Below, in pieces: positions 1 through 10,523 of a stretch of 64,000 nt of DNA (position 1 is the first letter of the stretch; each line of letters opens with the position of its first letter). The position numbers and the translations under genes were made by a program. Below the pieces are notes generated by a model, which saw nothing but the letters and a program-made list of their open reading frames with translations, searched no databases and was not told the DNA's origin. Source of the DNA: Scleroderma bovista (lineage: Eukaryota > Basidiomycota > Agaricomycetes > Boletales > Sclerodermataceae); the NCBI GenBank assembly GCA_037178675.1, contig JAYMGJ010000270.1, positions 62,001 through 126,000 on the forward strand, given 5' to 3'.

Positions 1-1
1 G

Positions 2-888
2 CAAATTGATCGGCTCTGTGAATCAGCTTCCCAATTTCTAGGCGAAGATTGGAATGAGGACATCTCAGATAATCTCATTTCCACAACGGACATCGATGAA
101 GGTGATGGTGAAGATGTATTTTCAGACACATTCCACCCACAAGATCCCAACTACTCGGATGCTGTTGTACTGCCCTTGCCGTCGTACCTGGGGATGCAGC
201 AAGCCGATAGGTTGGGGCTTTTAATCATGGTGGATCAGGAGTTACGATTGAGGGAAGGTCAGGCCAATGATGCTCTACATGAACTAAGGGTTTTGCTGGC
301 ACACAAGGCAGTCATCTTCCGGACCAATGTCAGACATGCCGGGACATACAATATGACTACGAGGGCCTGGGGGAAGGTGGGTAGTGCCGATGTGAAGGTG
401 CAGCGGCATGCGGCAATATATCGTCGGTGCCAGAAACAAATGATAGCATTGAATGCAGGCGGCAACACATTGAACCAATACAAAATGTTGAGGAAAGAAG
501 ACCTAAAGATCAGTACAACCATTGCCGACCCAAATGCAAGGGGTCATAGGGATGACACTTTGGCCTGGTTTTGGACAATGGATGTGCCACGGGATACAGA
601 GGTCAATGATTGGATGTCTGAATGTAAGATGATTGCTCCTTATGTTAACACCAGCTGACATGTATAGTTTACCAGGTGCATTGATTGAGGGTGAAAGCAT
701 TGCGAGACAGGTGGGACGAAGAGGTAAAACTATTGACATGTGAAGCCACCTGGACAAGACAATTTCTTTCATATAGGGAAACACTTTGGAGAGATCAAAA
801 GGAGGAGGCTAATATGAGCAGAGAGATGGGGAGAGCATGCTATGCAGCAAAGCAATGTCAAATGTATGGTAGACTTGGTTGTGTATGA
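2..888 (+). pseudogene. KDZ transposase, C-terminal fragment (KDZ-1)
   Basis: C-terminal part of a KDZ (Kyakuja-Dileera-Zisupton) DNA transposase entering from the left edge. The frame is open from base 2, with an exon to 623, a 44-bp GT-AG intron (624-667) and a final exon 668-888 ending in TGA. It matches the C-terminus of the fuller transposase at 35.3-38.8 kb almost residue for residue, for example NYNMTTRAWG-like, DPNARGHRDDTL and FWTMDVPRDT blocks and the KALRDRW block after the intron. The catalytic domain lies outside the window. At 682-684 the second exon has TGA where the homologue has TGG (Trp), so this copy is probably dead unless it reads differently. Intron position and phase are the same in both copies, which supports the model. 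Confidence 0.85.
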
Positions 889-1288
889 TTGGCATTGACC
901 ATCGGCATCAAATACTGCTATATGGTATGCAAAGAGGACATATTTGAAATGGATCATCGAGTGGCTGTTAGTGGAAAAAACAAGGTGCAACTGCAAGGTA
1001 TTTATGGGGTGCATATCTTGGAATGAATGGATGATGGAATGGGAGGGTCATGGACAGTGGCACGTAGATTGGCTGGTAGCCGGAATGGAAAAGCAATGCA
1101 CCAGAAGCAATTGAATGCCATGCATGCACACCCTTCAGCCAATGTGTAAATATAAATCAGCCAAGGGAAGAGGTGCAATCATGGGCCTACCAGCCGTGGT
1201 CCTCGTAGTTCCACGACTGCTGGCATTGATAACAATCAACTACCGCAGCTAGAAACCATTGTGTGCCGGTGCAACAGCTGGCTATAAC
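889..1288. other. No gene seen; KDZ-1 3' flank
   Basis: About 400 bp between the KDZ-1 stop and the first satellite. I see no coding frame, repeat or RNA gene here. Confidence 0.5.
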
Positions 1289-2190
1289 CTATGTGCCATA
1301 GTTCACTGCATCAATCATGCAGTTGTGTAGCAGCGTGTCAGGATGCTTCCAGCAGTGTGTGCCGCAATGATGATGATGCCGAATTGTTGATTGTGCCACA
1401 ATGTTGACTGTGCCGGAATGATGAATGTGCCAAACGGTTGATTGTGCCGCAGGGCTGACTCTGCCGCAATGTTGAGCCAGAATGGTGATTGTGCCGAACT
1501 GTTGATTGTGCCACAGTGTTGCTCTGCCGCAATGTTGCCTGTGCCGGAGTGTTGACTGGGCTGGACTAATGATGGTGCCGAAGTGTTGATTGTGCCGATG
1601 GAGTGTTGATTGTGCCGGCCTGTTGACTCCCAGGATGTGGATCCTGCCGGAGTGTTGACTGTGCCGCAAGGTTGATTGTGCCGGAGTATTGATTGTGCTG
1701 GCCTGTTGACTGCTGTGTATTCCAGCACATGCAACCGCGCGGCACATTCATAATTCCAGCAGATTCAACATTTTGGCACAGTTAACAGTTCAGCACAATG
1801 AAGATTTTGGCACAATTATCATTCTGGCAGAGTCAACATTGTGGCACAATCAACCCTCCAGCACCGTCAACATTGCAGCAGAGTCAGCCCTGCGGCGCAA
1901 TCAACCGTTTGGCACAGTCAACATTGCGGCAAAGTCAACACTGCGGCACAATCAACCCTCCGGCACAGTCAACATTGCGGCAGAGTCAACACTGCGGCAC
2001 AATCAACAGTTCAGCACAATCACCATTCTGGCTCAACATTGCAGCAGAGTCAGCCCTGCAGCGCAATCAACCGTTTGGCACATTCATCATTTCAGCACAG
2101 TTAACAGTTCGGCACAATAAACAATTCAGCACTATCATCATTGCACACGTTGCCGGAAGCATCCTGACACACCACTACACAACAGAGTGA
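1289..2190. repeat. 17-bp NGGCA satellite in two inverted halves
   Basis: Degenerate tandem array with a 17-bp period, unit roughly CGGCACARTCAACATTG, each unit anchored on NGGCA. From about 1315 to 1740 the unit is on the minus strand and from about 1750 to 2190 on the plus strand, so the halves form a large inverted repeat centred near 1745. Because 17 is not a multiple of 3, all three frames stay open and yield spurious Gln/Ser/Asn-rich reading frames on both strands. Arrays with the same anchor and near-identical period recur at 12.7, 57.1 and 60.8 kb. Confidence 0.85.
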
Positions 2191-3235
2191 ACTTATCTAG
2201 CATCAATCATGCTGCCAGAATTATAATTGTGCCAAACTGTTGAATCTGCCAGAATGATAAATGTGCCGCACAGTTACATGTGCTGGAGTACACAGCAATC
2301 GGTGATGTTCACCCCATGGATGCTACTGCCATTGAGGCACTGCACACCCTCACTCGGACAGAACCAGCAGAGCAAGAGAGATGTGACCGCAGCTATTTCC
2401 GCAGGTGGTCAATGCGGATCAAGTTGGAACCGACTGTCAACACTGATGATGAGAAGCTTGCAGGAGCATCAGCCTTGAGGAGAAACCATCGCTGATGAGT
2501 GGTCCATATGCACCTGCAGAAGGATTTGAAGTAGCTGGGAAAGAAGACAAGTGTGCACAGTGCAAAGAGAGAGATTTACTGCAAAACTAGGTCGAGTGTT
2601 CGACCTCAACAGCACACAGTAAATCTCTCTCCTTGCATTGTGTACATTTCTCTTCTTCCCCAGCTACTTTCCTTCCTTTTGCAGGTGTGTGCATATGGGC
2701 CATTCATTCGCAATGGTTTCTCCTCAAGGCTGATGCTCCTGCAAGCTTCTCATCATTTTCAGTGTTGACAGTAGGTTCCAACTTGATCCGCATTGACCGC
2801 CTTCGGAAATAGCTGTGGTCACATCTCTCTTGCTCTGCTGGTTCTGTCCGAGTGAGGGTGTGCAGTGCCTCAATGGCAGTAGCATCCATGGGGTGAACAT
2901 CACCGATTGCTGTGTACTCCAGCACATGTAACTGTGCGGCACATTTATCATTCTGGCAGATTCAACAGTTCAGCACAAGTATAATCCTGGCAGCATGATT
3001 GATGCTAGATTAGTTCACTCTGTTGTGTAGTGGTGTGTCAGGATGCTTCTGGCAACGTGTGCAATGATAGTGCCGAATTGTTCATTGTGCCGAACTGTTA
3101 ACTGTGCCGAAATGATGAATGTGCCGAATGGTTGATTGCGCTGCAGGGCTGACTCTGCCGCAATGTTGAGCCAGAATGGTGATTGTGCCGAACTGTTGAT
3201 TGTGCCGCAATGTTGAGCACACCGAGCGGCACCAC
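1985..3235. repeat. 1.25-kb palindrome centred at 2597
   Basis: Two arms of about 610 bp in opposite orientation around a small perfect palindrome at 2589-2606 (AGGTCGA, 4-bp loop, TCGACCT). The arms share the NGGCA array and unique sequence, such as the segment at 2280-2490 repeated in reverse at 2705-2925. Arms are slightly diverged. No terminal target duplication was recognised. Open frames within the arms mirror each other and are not taken as genes. Confidence 0.8.
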
Positions 3236-3358
3236 ATCCCATTGGCACAACACATGTTTGGATAGTATCTACTACAAACTACTCCCAACAAATTTGGACT
3301 ACATACCATCAGAATTACATTTTAGTACAACAGACAATCATATCAGGAAGCTAATTAT

Positions 3359-3553
3359 TCAATGTTTCACCAGTGCATTGCGGACATTATCTGGCGTCAC
3401 CCAATCAAGAGGCCGTGGCACCCTCAACCAATGGTGAATATTATCCCTCATATAATACACCAAACAGCACCTCGCTCCGTCAACCTTGTTGACGCCGTGC
3501 CGAAAGAGCTGGCCGGAAAATGCAATGACAGTGATGGGATTGTACAATACCTG
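3359..3553 (-). pseudogene. TET/JBP-like dioxygenase, C-terminal fragment 1
   Basis: About 64 residues of the C-terminal end of a 2-oxoglutarate/Fe(II) dioxygenase resembling basidiomycete TET/JBP proteins. Visible features are a PITVIAFSG strand, the distal iron-ligand His in LFRHGV, and the 2-oxoglutarate-binding Arg candidate in YYMRDN, ending in TGA. The HxD iron motif would lie upstream, but at 3553 homology to fragment 2 stops and an unrelated dispersed repeat begins, so this copy is truncated. Fragments 2 (13.4-13.8 kb) and 3 (33.3-33.6 kb) are homologous. It points toward KDZ-1 across the satellite. Family assignment is from motif memory, not a search. Confidence 0.65.
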
Positions 3554-4234
3554 TGCCAGTGTCCCGTGCTTTGCATCAGGCCCTAAATATGGTTTGCCGT
3601 TTCTGTTGGCAGGCCAGAGGAATAGTGTGTTTCGGGCTTTGATCAGGCTGTAACAACAGAGTCCCTTTCTTACCAAAGGGCCACGGAACTATTGTCCCTT
3701 GCATTCCAATGGGCTGTGTGGAGACTGTACCTTTAAGGGGTGCTAGCCACAGGGGTGGTGTCCCATAACTCTGGGCAAGCCCTGGAGACAGTGTCATTTA
3801 TAGTCAGTGCGCCCAGCATATGTGTTCAGTCTGACAGGCAATGGCCATGGTATCCCATAGCATTGGCAGGCCCTAGCAGAGGTGTTATCTAGCTATGTAG
3901 GCAAACCTTGCAAGTACATTTTAAAGTGACAAGCCATGAATGGGGTGTCCCACAGGATTAAACAAGCCCTTAATGCAGGTACAACTATATAGTTGGGAAG
4001 GCATGTGGATAGGTGTCCCATTGAGTGCATTGGGCCACAAAGTTGATCTCCTTGTATACCCATCAGGCCCTAGATACTATGCCCTCTATATAGATGTATC
4101 ACCATACATATAGTGTTAACTAACTACCATTAGGCCAAGATCCGGCACGAGGAACCATTGGCACTAAATTGATGCAGCAATAGATGCGGCTGACACAACA
4201 CCCGGCACCACATATCAGCGGCACTGGATATCAT
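3554..4234. repeat. Dispersed 'ggtgtccc/aggccct' repeat, copy 1
   Basis: Non-coding repeat built from loosely periodic blocks in which a GGTGTCCCAT-like motif alternates with GGCCCT. Related blocks occur at 12.08-12.66 kb and 56.39-56.93 kb, which resemble each other more than this one. The right end (4140-4234) carries NGGCAC motifs and abuts the truncated copia element. Confidence 0.7.
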
Positions 4235-4244
4235 GGGGAGGATT

Positions 4245-6464
4245 TATTTGATTAGGCTCTTCCTCAGGAGCCTCAGGTTCCTCGCGCTTTGGATCGTCAT
4301 CCTGCACTTGGGGATGTGGGTAGCCATGGTCGTGTTCCACATCGCCATCACTGTCGATATCATCAGGTGGATTCCCTGTTTGATCGGTGGTAGGTTTTGG
4401 ATTTACCCTTCCAAAAGGGTTCTCAAGAGGTTCGTGCCTGTTTTTGGGGCAGCGAGGGAAGTGACGCTCGTCAAAGACGGCATGAACAGCAGTAAATACT
4501 GCATTGGTGGAGCACATAAACAAGAAGTTGCGCTCATTTCCAGGGGCAACACCGACATAAGTCATAAGCTCCAACTTGGGAGCCATCTTGTTTGCTCGAG
4601 CCGAGGCTGGGAGGTAGACAAAGGCTCCACAGCCAAATACACAGAGGTGATCAATGTTAGGCATCTCCCCCTTAAGCATTTCATGGGGGGTGTGCCATCG
4701 CAGGCAAGCTACTGGAGTACGGTTGTAAATGTGGGTTGTGTGAGCGAACGCAAATTCCCACCAGGAGTCAGGAATGCCGGCTTGATGCCGCATAGACTCA
4801 GCTTTGTCCATGAGAGTGCACCCTAAACGCTCAGTGCGGCCATTCTGCATGGGGGTTCTTGGAGCACTTTGATATATTTTAATTCCTTTCTCAAGGAGTG
4901 CTTGATCAAACAGATCGGATTTATACTCTCCACCGGCATTGGACATCCATCCAACGATGTGCGTATCATGTTGGACTCACACCATTTCGAGGAAATCTTT
5001 GGCAGCCGTGATCACTGCAGCTTTGGAGCAAAGAGGCATAGTCCAGGCATGAGAAGTATAATTGTCGTAGAAGGTGATAACATATTTAAATTTCTGGTAC
5101 GACGTAACCGGGAAGGATTTGAGATCAGAGTGCACCAGCTCAAAGGGCTTGGAAGCACATCTTTCATTCTCAGGGAAAGCTCGATTGGGCATCTTGCCAA
5201 GAGCACATCCAGGGCAAACACAGTCCTCAGTAGGAAAGTGGATCTCTGGGAAGTGCTGCATATGTTTTTGCGCACGTTGGAGTACTTCCTTTGAGGGGTG
5301 CCCGAATCTCCGGTGCATAATGTTGTAATCGACTTTGCTCATGGAGGCAATATAATTGGATCTAATTATCAGGATAGATCTAATCCCGAAAATGATGTTG
5401 CAATTGTCTTCTGGGTCTGGCCCAAACCATAGGCGTTCAGCTTTGTGAATGAGGCCAATGCCTCGCTTATCGCCAGTGACTTTGTAGTTATGCTGGAGCA
5501 TTTCGCCCATAGAAATGAGGCATGCAGTAGCTCCTGGCATATGGAGTGCTTGGGTGAGTGTAATAACTTTCTCATCCCCAGAGTTGTGGTCTAAGCACCG
5601 GAGTAATACCGTGCCAATGCCAGCAATTAGTGCTACACCATTAGCCGTTTTGGTGTAATGTGCTCGCTTTAGCATGTTGTAGGAGGTGAAATCACCTATG
5701 TCACCGGTGAAGTGGCGTGATGCGCCAGAGTCTAGGAGCCAGAAGGCACCAGAAAGTTTGCTATTGTCGACCATTTTTCCCTTACAGCCAGCACAGCACG
5801 CATCATTTGAACATGAACAGATATATGCTTTACTCGAGATACAACATGACATATTGTAGTGACTACTCGCTATATACAGTGACAGCGTATAGCGCACATG
5901 TAAAGGGAGCATGTCAGTGTTGATCAGCACACATGCAGAGGGTACTTGCCTGAAAAGGCTGGCCTCCACGCCCATTGCCATTGATGTCACATTGTAGCGG
6001 TTGAGGACCATCACATCGATCTCGTCGAACTCGTCATCAGCGAATGGTTCGTGCGTGAAGGGCTCTTCATCCCCAGGGGAGATGGCATCCTCCTTGTACA
6101 TCGTGATGCACTCCTCAAGACGATGGCGCTTTAGTGAGGAGGGACCGGCCTCGGGCTGGTCCAAGTTCGCACTAGCCATCGACACAACTTGGTCAAGGGT
6201 GCGGATGGTCTGGCAGGAGGGCTCTACCCCCAGACGGTGTGCCAAATCGAAGGCCTTGATAGTATTGTCAAATGTGGGGGGGCCGTAGTGGGCAGCACCG
6301 GGAGTGTGAGCCAAGGCACGGGGGTTTACGGTGGGCTCTGGTCCATCGTAGTGGACATAAGTAGCAAAGGCTGCCTGTTGGGCATTTTCGCGGCGAGCGC
6401 GAGCCTTCTTGCCGCTGCGTCGAGTGTGGCCTCCCTGTCCTTGGGCAGGAGCATTTCTGCTCAT
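4245..6464 (-). pseudogene. Copia-1 protease-integrase polyprotein
   Basis: Polyprotein segment encoding, in order, a disordered basic N-terminal part, an aspartic protease with the LLDSGASRHF active-site motif, a GAG-pre-integrase zinc domain (MHRRFGHPS followed by CPGCALGK) and the integrase core beginning at the HSDLKSFPVTS segment. It is interrupted by TGA at 4977-4979 (Copia-2 has TGC, Cys), after which the same frame continues through the DAGREYKSDLF-like region to about 4245. It lies in a different frame from gag, offset at a CAG-rich tract near 6470-6510. A 155-bp in-frame segment before the protease, from GCAAGT to TGTAAG near 5780-5950, could be a GC-AG intron; this is speculative. 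Confidence 0.85.
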
Positions 6465-6507
6465 ACCACCATTGGACCCGCCTTGCTGCTGCTGCTGCCT
6501 CTGGCTG

Positions 6508-7224
6508 CTACTGCTGCTGGGCGAACTTGGGATCAGCTGGCTTGCGCTTCACAGCGCTAAGCTTGTTGACCTGGGAACCCTTACCGCTGGCATGGGAAGA
6601 GGCGCCTTTCTGCTCAAAAGAGAGCATGGCAGCCTTGACTATCCCATCGGGCTTGAGGTTCTTGATCTCGTCCAGCGATGTCTGGCTGAGAATCTGAGCT
6701 ACGACCTCCATGGTTGGAGGGAGCTTGCAAAGGATGATCATTGCCTGTATGGGGGCAGGGAACTCGAAGCCAGCGTCCTTTAGGTAGGTGAAGTGGCTAA
6801 GCAACTTCATAATGGCAGGAGTGGGATGGGAGCCAGCGGGAATGTTGGTGGCCAGGAGCTTGCTAAGCTCAGCATAGGCAGAACCAATACTGAGGGCGCC
6901 AAAGTTCTTCTTCAGGTGGTCCCATACTTCCTTGACAGACACGAGTTCGGAAATGGCAACTTGAATCAAGGGGGCAAGGCGCAAGGTGATATTACCAAGC
7001 GCTCTCTCAGTGTTGTCGTCCCATTCCTTCCGGTCATTGTGACCGTCAGTGGGTTGCGTTGTTGAATAGACGTACCATTGGCCTTGTGCCCAGAAGTAGG
7101 CCTGCATAGAGGTGTGCCACTGCTGCCAGTTGGAGCCAGTGAACACAGGAACCATCTTGTTGACAGCGCTGGACATGGTGATGTTCTGTTGGGAGTCAAC
7201 GGAGTCAGCAAGTGAATGCGACAA
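6508..7224 (-). CDS. Copia-1 gag
   Basis: A 238-residue Gag-like protein. The N-terminal part with FTGSNWQQWHTSMQAYFWAQ and the WDDNTERALGNI and VWDHLKKNFG segments matches the UBN2/DUF4219-type Gag of copia elements. It would form the virus-like particle. It ends in a run of Gln codons where CAG has become TAG (6508-6510); the protease frame resumes nearby in another register. No CCHC zinc knuckle is visible. The likely start lies within the first residues, where MSSAVNKMVP follows closely after an earlier Met. Confidence 0.8.
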   Translation of the reverse strand: MSHSLADSVDSQQNITMSSAVNKMVPVFTGSNWQQWHTSMQAYFWAQGQWYVYSTTQPTDGHNDRKEWDDNTERALGNITLRLAPLIQVAISELVSVKEVWDHLKKNFGALSIGSAYAELSKLLATNIPAGSHPTPAIMKLLSHFTYLKDAGFEFPAPIQAMIILCKLPPTMEVVAQILSQTSLDEIKNLKPDGIVKAAMLSFEQKGASSHASGKGSQVNKLSAVKRKPADPKFAQQQ

Positions 7225-7535
7225 CAGACAAGCAAGAAAAGAAGAAACACCTGAGTGCTAGTGAAAGCACTTCTGTCAACAGCTAACTCATGACTAGGTC
7301 ATGCCAGCACAAGTTGTCATCGATGTTCGCCATGGTTGGTGCAAGTCATCAATGAACTTTGCCTGGGGCAATACAGGTGCTCAACTAGGAGCTCACTGTC
7401 TGGCGCAAGTCGTCGACCGACTTCGCCTTGTGGCTGTGCAGGGGCTCAGCTAGGAGCTCACTGTGGTCCACAGCATCAAGCTAGTTAAAGCGATGCTCAG
7501 GGAGGTCTGGTGCATTGCTGCACACAGTGCACTCA
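7225..7535 (-). other. Copia-1 untranslated leader
   Basis: Region between the primer site and gag with no coding frame. It contains two diverged copies of an approximately 80-bp segment (GCTCA..CTAGGAGCTCACTGT motif near 7377-7405 and 7445-7465). Confidence 0.6.
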
Positions 7536-7549
7536 CAGGGCTCATAACC
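7536..7549 (-). promoter_or_regulatory. Half-tRNA primer binding site
   Basis: Directly inside the LTR the minus strand reads GGTTATGAGCCCTG. This is complementary to the anticodon stem-loop of initiator methionine tRNA (CAGGGCUCAUAACC), not to a tRNA 3' end. Drosophila copia and yeast Ty5 are known to prime from such an internally cleaved initiator tRNA. The match is 14 of 14 and abuts the LTR with no gap. Confidence 0.75.
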
Positions 7550-7837
7550 TGTTGGAGCAATACCTATATATGTAGAGGAACTGCTACTCTAACTCACCTG
7601 TTGGGTGGAGTGCACAACCTGAGATGATGGCGGTAGCTGGTCAAGAGCTGTTATATTATATAAGTGATGAACACTGTTTATATACAACAAATAGTGTGAT
7701 GCATGACTGTGATGTGTGACATGTGACATGTAACATCTACTCTAAAGAGGACTATTACTAAGTCTACACTAATATGGGTCACAGTCTTGTGCACACTTTG
7801 TTGACGGTTTACGCTGGGTGCACATGCGACTTCAACA
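7550..7837 (-). repeat. Copia-1 5' LTR (288 bp)
   Basis: 288-bp LTR with terminal TGTTGAAG/CTCCAACA-type inverted ends, closely similar to the LTR at 52560-52847. Contains a TATATAA-like promoter core near 7650. The partner LTR of this copy is absent, so no target duplication can be checked. Confidence 0.9.
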
Positions 7838-8029
7838 TTTTCACCTTCGGGTGGCTGTGTAAGACGGGATAAAGTAGGTACATTATGTGGAAATTCTGCA
7901 CAGTAATGCACGACACGACTTGTGTAACCACGTGACCTTACTAATCACCACAGCCACTGCCACCCAACCATGGCTGCCACGTCCCACATCAGCAAACCAG
8001 CCCTTCCCTATACAGTGCCAATGGATACT

Positions 8030-8745
8030 ACACATTTTTTGTACACATTTTACTACACTTTGACAATGCTTTTACTACGCTTTTTTGTACACTTTGACTA
8101 CACTTTTACTACACTTTTTTGTACACTTTCACTACTTTTGACTACACTTTTACTACACTTTTACTACACATTTTACTACACTTTTACTACACTTTTTGTA
8201 CACTTTTTACTACACTTTTACTACGCTTTTTTGTACACTTTTACTACACTTTTACTACACTTTTGATTACACTTTTACTACGCTTTTTTGTACACTTTTT
8301 TGTACACTTTTGACTACACTTTGACTACACTTTTAATGCACTTCTTACTACACTTTTACTACACTTTTACTACACTTTTGGTACACTTTTACTACACTTC
8401 TACTACACTTTTTGTAAATTGATTAGGTTGAGTAGTGTAGTCATTATTAGGTTAAGTAGCATAGCTGTGACTGGGTTAACAAGTGTAGTCAAAGTGTAAT
8501 CAGAAGTGTACAGAAAGTGTAGTAAAAGTGTAGTAAAAGTGTACAAAAAGTATAGTAAAAGTGTAGTAAAAGTGTACAAAAAGTATAGTAAAAGTGTAGT
8601 AAAAAGTGTAGTAAAAGTGTAGTAAAAGTGTAGTAAAAGTGTAGTAAAAAGTGTAGTAAAAGTGTAGTAAAAAGTGTAGTAAAAGTGTACAAAAAAGCGT
8701 AGTAAAAGTGTAGTCAAAAGTGTAGTAAAGGTGTAGCAATAGTGT
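8030..8745. repeat. Inverted 11-bp satellite
   Basis: Tandem TTTTACTACAC units (11 bp, with TTTTGTACAC variants) run on the plus strand from about 8030 to 8416, then as the reverse complement from about 8485 to 8745. The spacer (8417-8484) is partly unique. The halves could form a very long hairpin. Frames encoding FYYTFTTL-like repeats are a by-product. Confidence 0.9.
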
Positions 8746-9380
8746 CAGTAGTTAGGAATTTACAGAGTTGTACAGAGTTGATGGGTCTGTACAGGCTGTA
8801 CAGACCTGTACACAAGTCATGTGGTCTGTAGTGTCTGTAGCCCAAAAGTGCTGTTTTGCTGATGCAGCCTCGACAATGGCCACTATGTACTACCTGAACT
8901 CGACCATGTCCACCATCAGCCTTACCAATGACCACCTCTCTGCCTCAACTCTACACAGCCACCTCAACAACCATGTCCACCATGAATAACAATGATGATC
9001 GCTACCACCTCAACCATCACCACAACTACGATTGCAACAACCACCCCAATGGCTATGGGCCACCTGGCCACGACTACATCGAGATCAACCATGGCCACCT
9101 TGATGAAGAGTCGAAGACAACTAGCACTATCAGGATTCAGGATAACTGTACACCTGATGATGACAACCTGCCTCACTGTGACCATTAATGACAATGACAT
9201 GATGCAGGCAGTGAGTGCCTGCACAATCACCAGTGATTATATGGACAGCTGTATCCATCACAGATGGCAGCAGGAACAGTGATACAATGATGGAATGATA
9301 AATGTTTGTATATTTGTGGAGAATTACTAGTAAATGAGCACTATACTGATAGATATACACAACTGAGCTGTATTCTGATG
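8746..9380. other. No gene; low-complexity CCAC/ATGAC sequence
   Basis: Compositionally biased sequence (ACCACCTCAACC, CAATGACC runs, and TGTACAG repeats at 8765-8815). Open frames are Thr/His-rich and show no domain. Confidence 0.5.
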
Positions 9381-9475
9381 GGTACTGAAAATCAGTGTCA
9401 CCAAAATCGAGGTAGTGAAAATCAGCGTCACCAGAACTGAGGCAGTGAAAATCAGTGTCGGGACTCTGATGCTGA
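9381..9475. repeat. Three 30-bp repeats with GTGAAAATCAGTGTC
   Basis: Three successive 30-bp units containing (G/T)ACTGAAAATCAG(T/C)GTC. The same core appears in the palindromic element at 19149-19376, so this is probably the left part of a related element whose right end is the CACTGTGGGAAGTAAA complement near 10508-10523. Confidence 0.6.
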
Positions 9476-9541
9476 AAAGATGTGACCAGCAATTCAGTGT
9501 CAATGTCACTGATTTTGGTCACATCAGTGTCCCCATCACTA

Positions 9542-10491
9542 GGGGAATTCAAAGCTGGTTTTCGTGAGTGGTTTTGGAGTTGGTTTTGGGCAGTGGTTTT
9601 CGTTTTTGTTGCCTCCAAAACCAGTGGCTGGTTTTTGTGGTGGTTTTCACTCTGGTTTTTGCAACTCATAGTCGGACTTTCAATTCACTGTGCCAGTGCA
9701 CCTGCACAATGATGGCAATGACGGCAACGAGTGCAGTGACCACCATCGCTCGAGTCTACTTCCACTCTCTCGCATCAACCTCCACCTCTCGACCTCCACC
9801 CTCTCACATCAACCACCACAGCATGCATGCACGGCGATGACAACGATGATGAGTGCTGTGGCCACCACCGCTCCACCTCTGACCTCTTGCATTGACCTCT
9901 GCCTTTCAACTTTCACCCTCTTGCATCGACCAGCACAGCACAGCACACACAACAACAGCGACGAGACTCTGCCGTGACCACAGGCCACTGCACCAACCTC
10001 CACCCCTCGATCTCCATCCTCTCATGTCGACCACTACAACATGCACATGATGACAACAACAACAACGAATGGATATATATCTTGTACATACAATGTGTAT
10101 TTAATGATAAGTAGAAACAATAATACTTATGATTTTTGGAACTAGCATGACCACATATCAAACCCCTGGGTAAACAGGAACTTCGGCTTGTTGTGACACT
10201 CTGTCCTCCCCCCCTCTCCCCCCATTACCACCTCCCTCCATTCCACCCTTCTCCCCTTCCTGGTTGAGGCCATTGGTAGTTACTGGATGAAATCTCACTG
10301 TCATACATACTACTGAGAATTGAAACTCAGCCTTTGGACGACTGTTCCAAAACCAGTGAAAACCATTGAAAACTGGGGGTGTCAAACCAAAACCACGATT
10401 TTTGTGATCACAAAACTCACCAAAACTGATTGCCAAAACCACATCCAAAACCACTCCAAAACTGCTTGCGAAAACCAGCTTTGAATTCCCC
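9542..10491. mobile_element. Inverted-repeat element flanked by TA
   Basis: A 950-bp segment with about 60-bp terminal inverted repeats beginning GGGGAATTCAAAGCTGGTTTTCG-like and rich in GTGGTTTTGG. TA flanks both ends, as expected for a Tc1/mariner-type target duplication. No transposase frame is present inside; the interior is CCACC-rich low-complexity sequence. It sits inside an older element ending CACTGTGGGAAGTAAA (plus strand 10508-10523). Confidence 0.65.
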
Positions 10492-10523
10492 TATTGATTA
10501 GTAGTGACTTTACTTCCCACAGT

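Larger units (their letters stand above)
4235..7837 (-). mobile_element. Ty1/copia retrotransposon, 5' half (Copia-1)
   Basis: Truncated copia element on the minus strand: 5' LTR (7550-7837), half-tRNA primer site, leader, gag (6508-7224), protease and integrase (4245-6464). The sequence stops matching Copia-2 (52.6-56.0 kb) at about 4235, just after the integrase, so reverse transcriptase, RNase H and the 3' LTR are missing. Copia-2 retains just those parts. The two overlap over about 1.1 kb of integrase and are nearly identical there, so they are the same family. Confidence 0.9.

Noticed and set aside
682..684. TGA read as an amino acid in this genome
   Set aside because: Residues at recurrent TGA positions differ between homologues (Trp, Cys, Gln, Arg), and TGA also serves as the natural end of KDZ-1 and the TET/JBP frames.
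1289..2190. Long Gln/Asn/Ser-rich open frames in three frames and both strands
   Set aside because: They arise from a stop-poor 17-bp tandem repeat; no splice signals, no domain, and mirrored frames in the inverted copy.
8403..8739. Open frames encoding FYYTFTTL repeats
   Set aside because: Product of the TTTTACTACAC satellite; appears equally on both strands of the inverted arrays.
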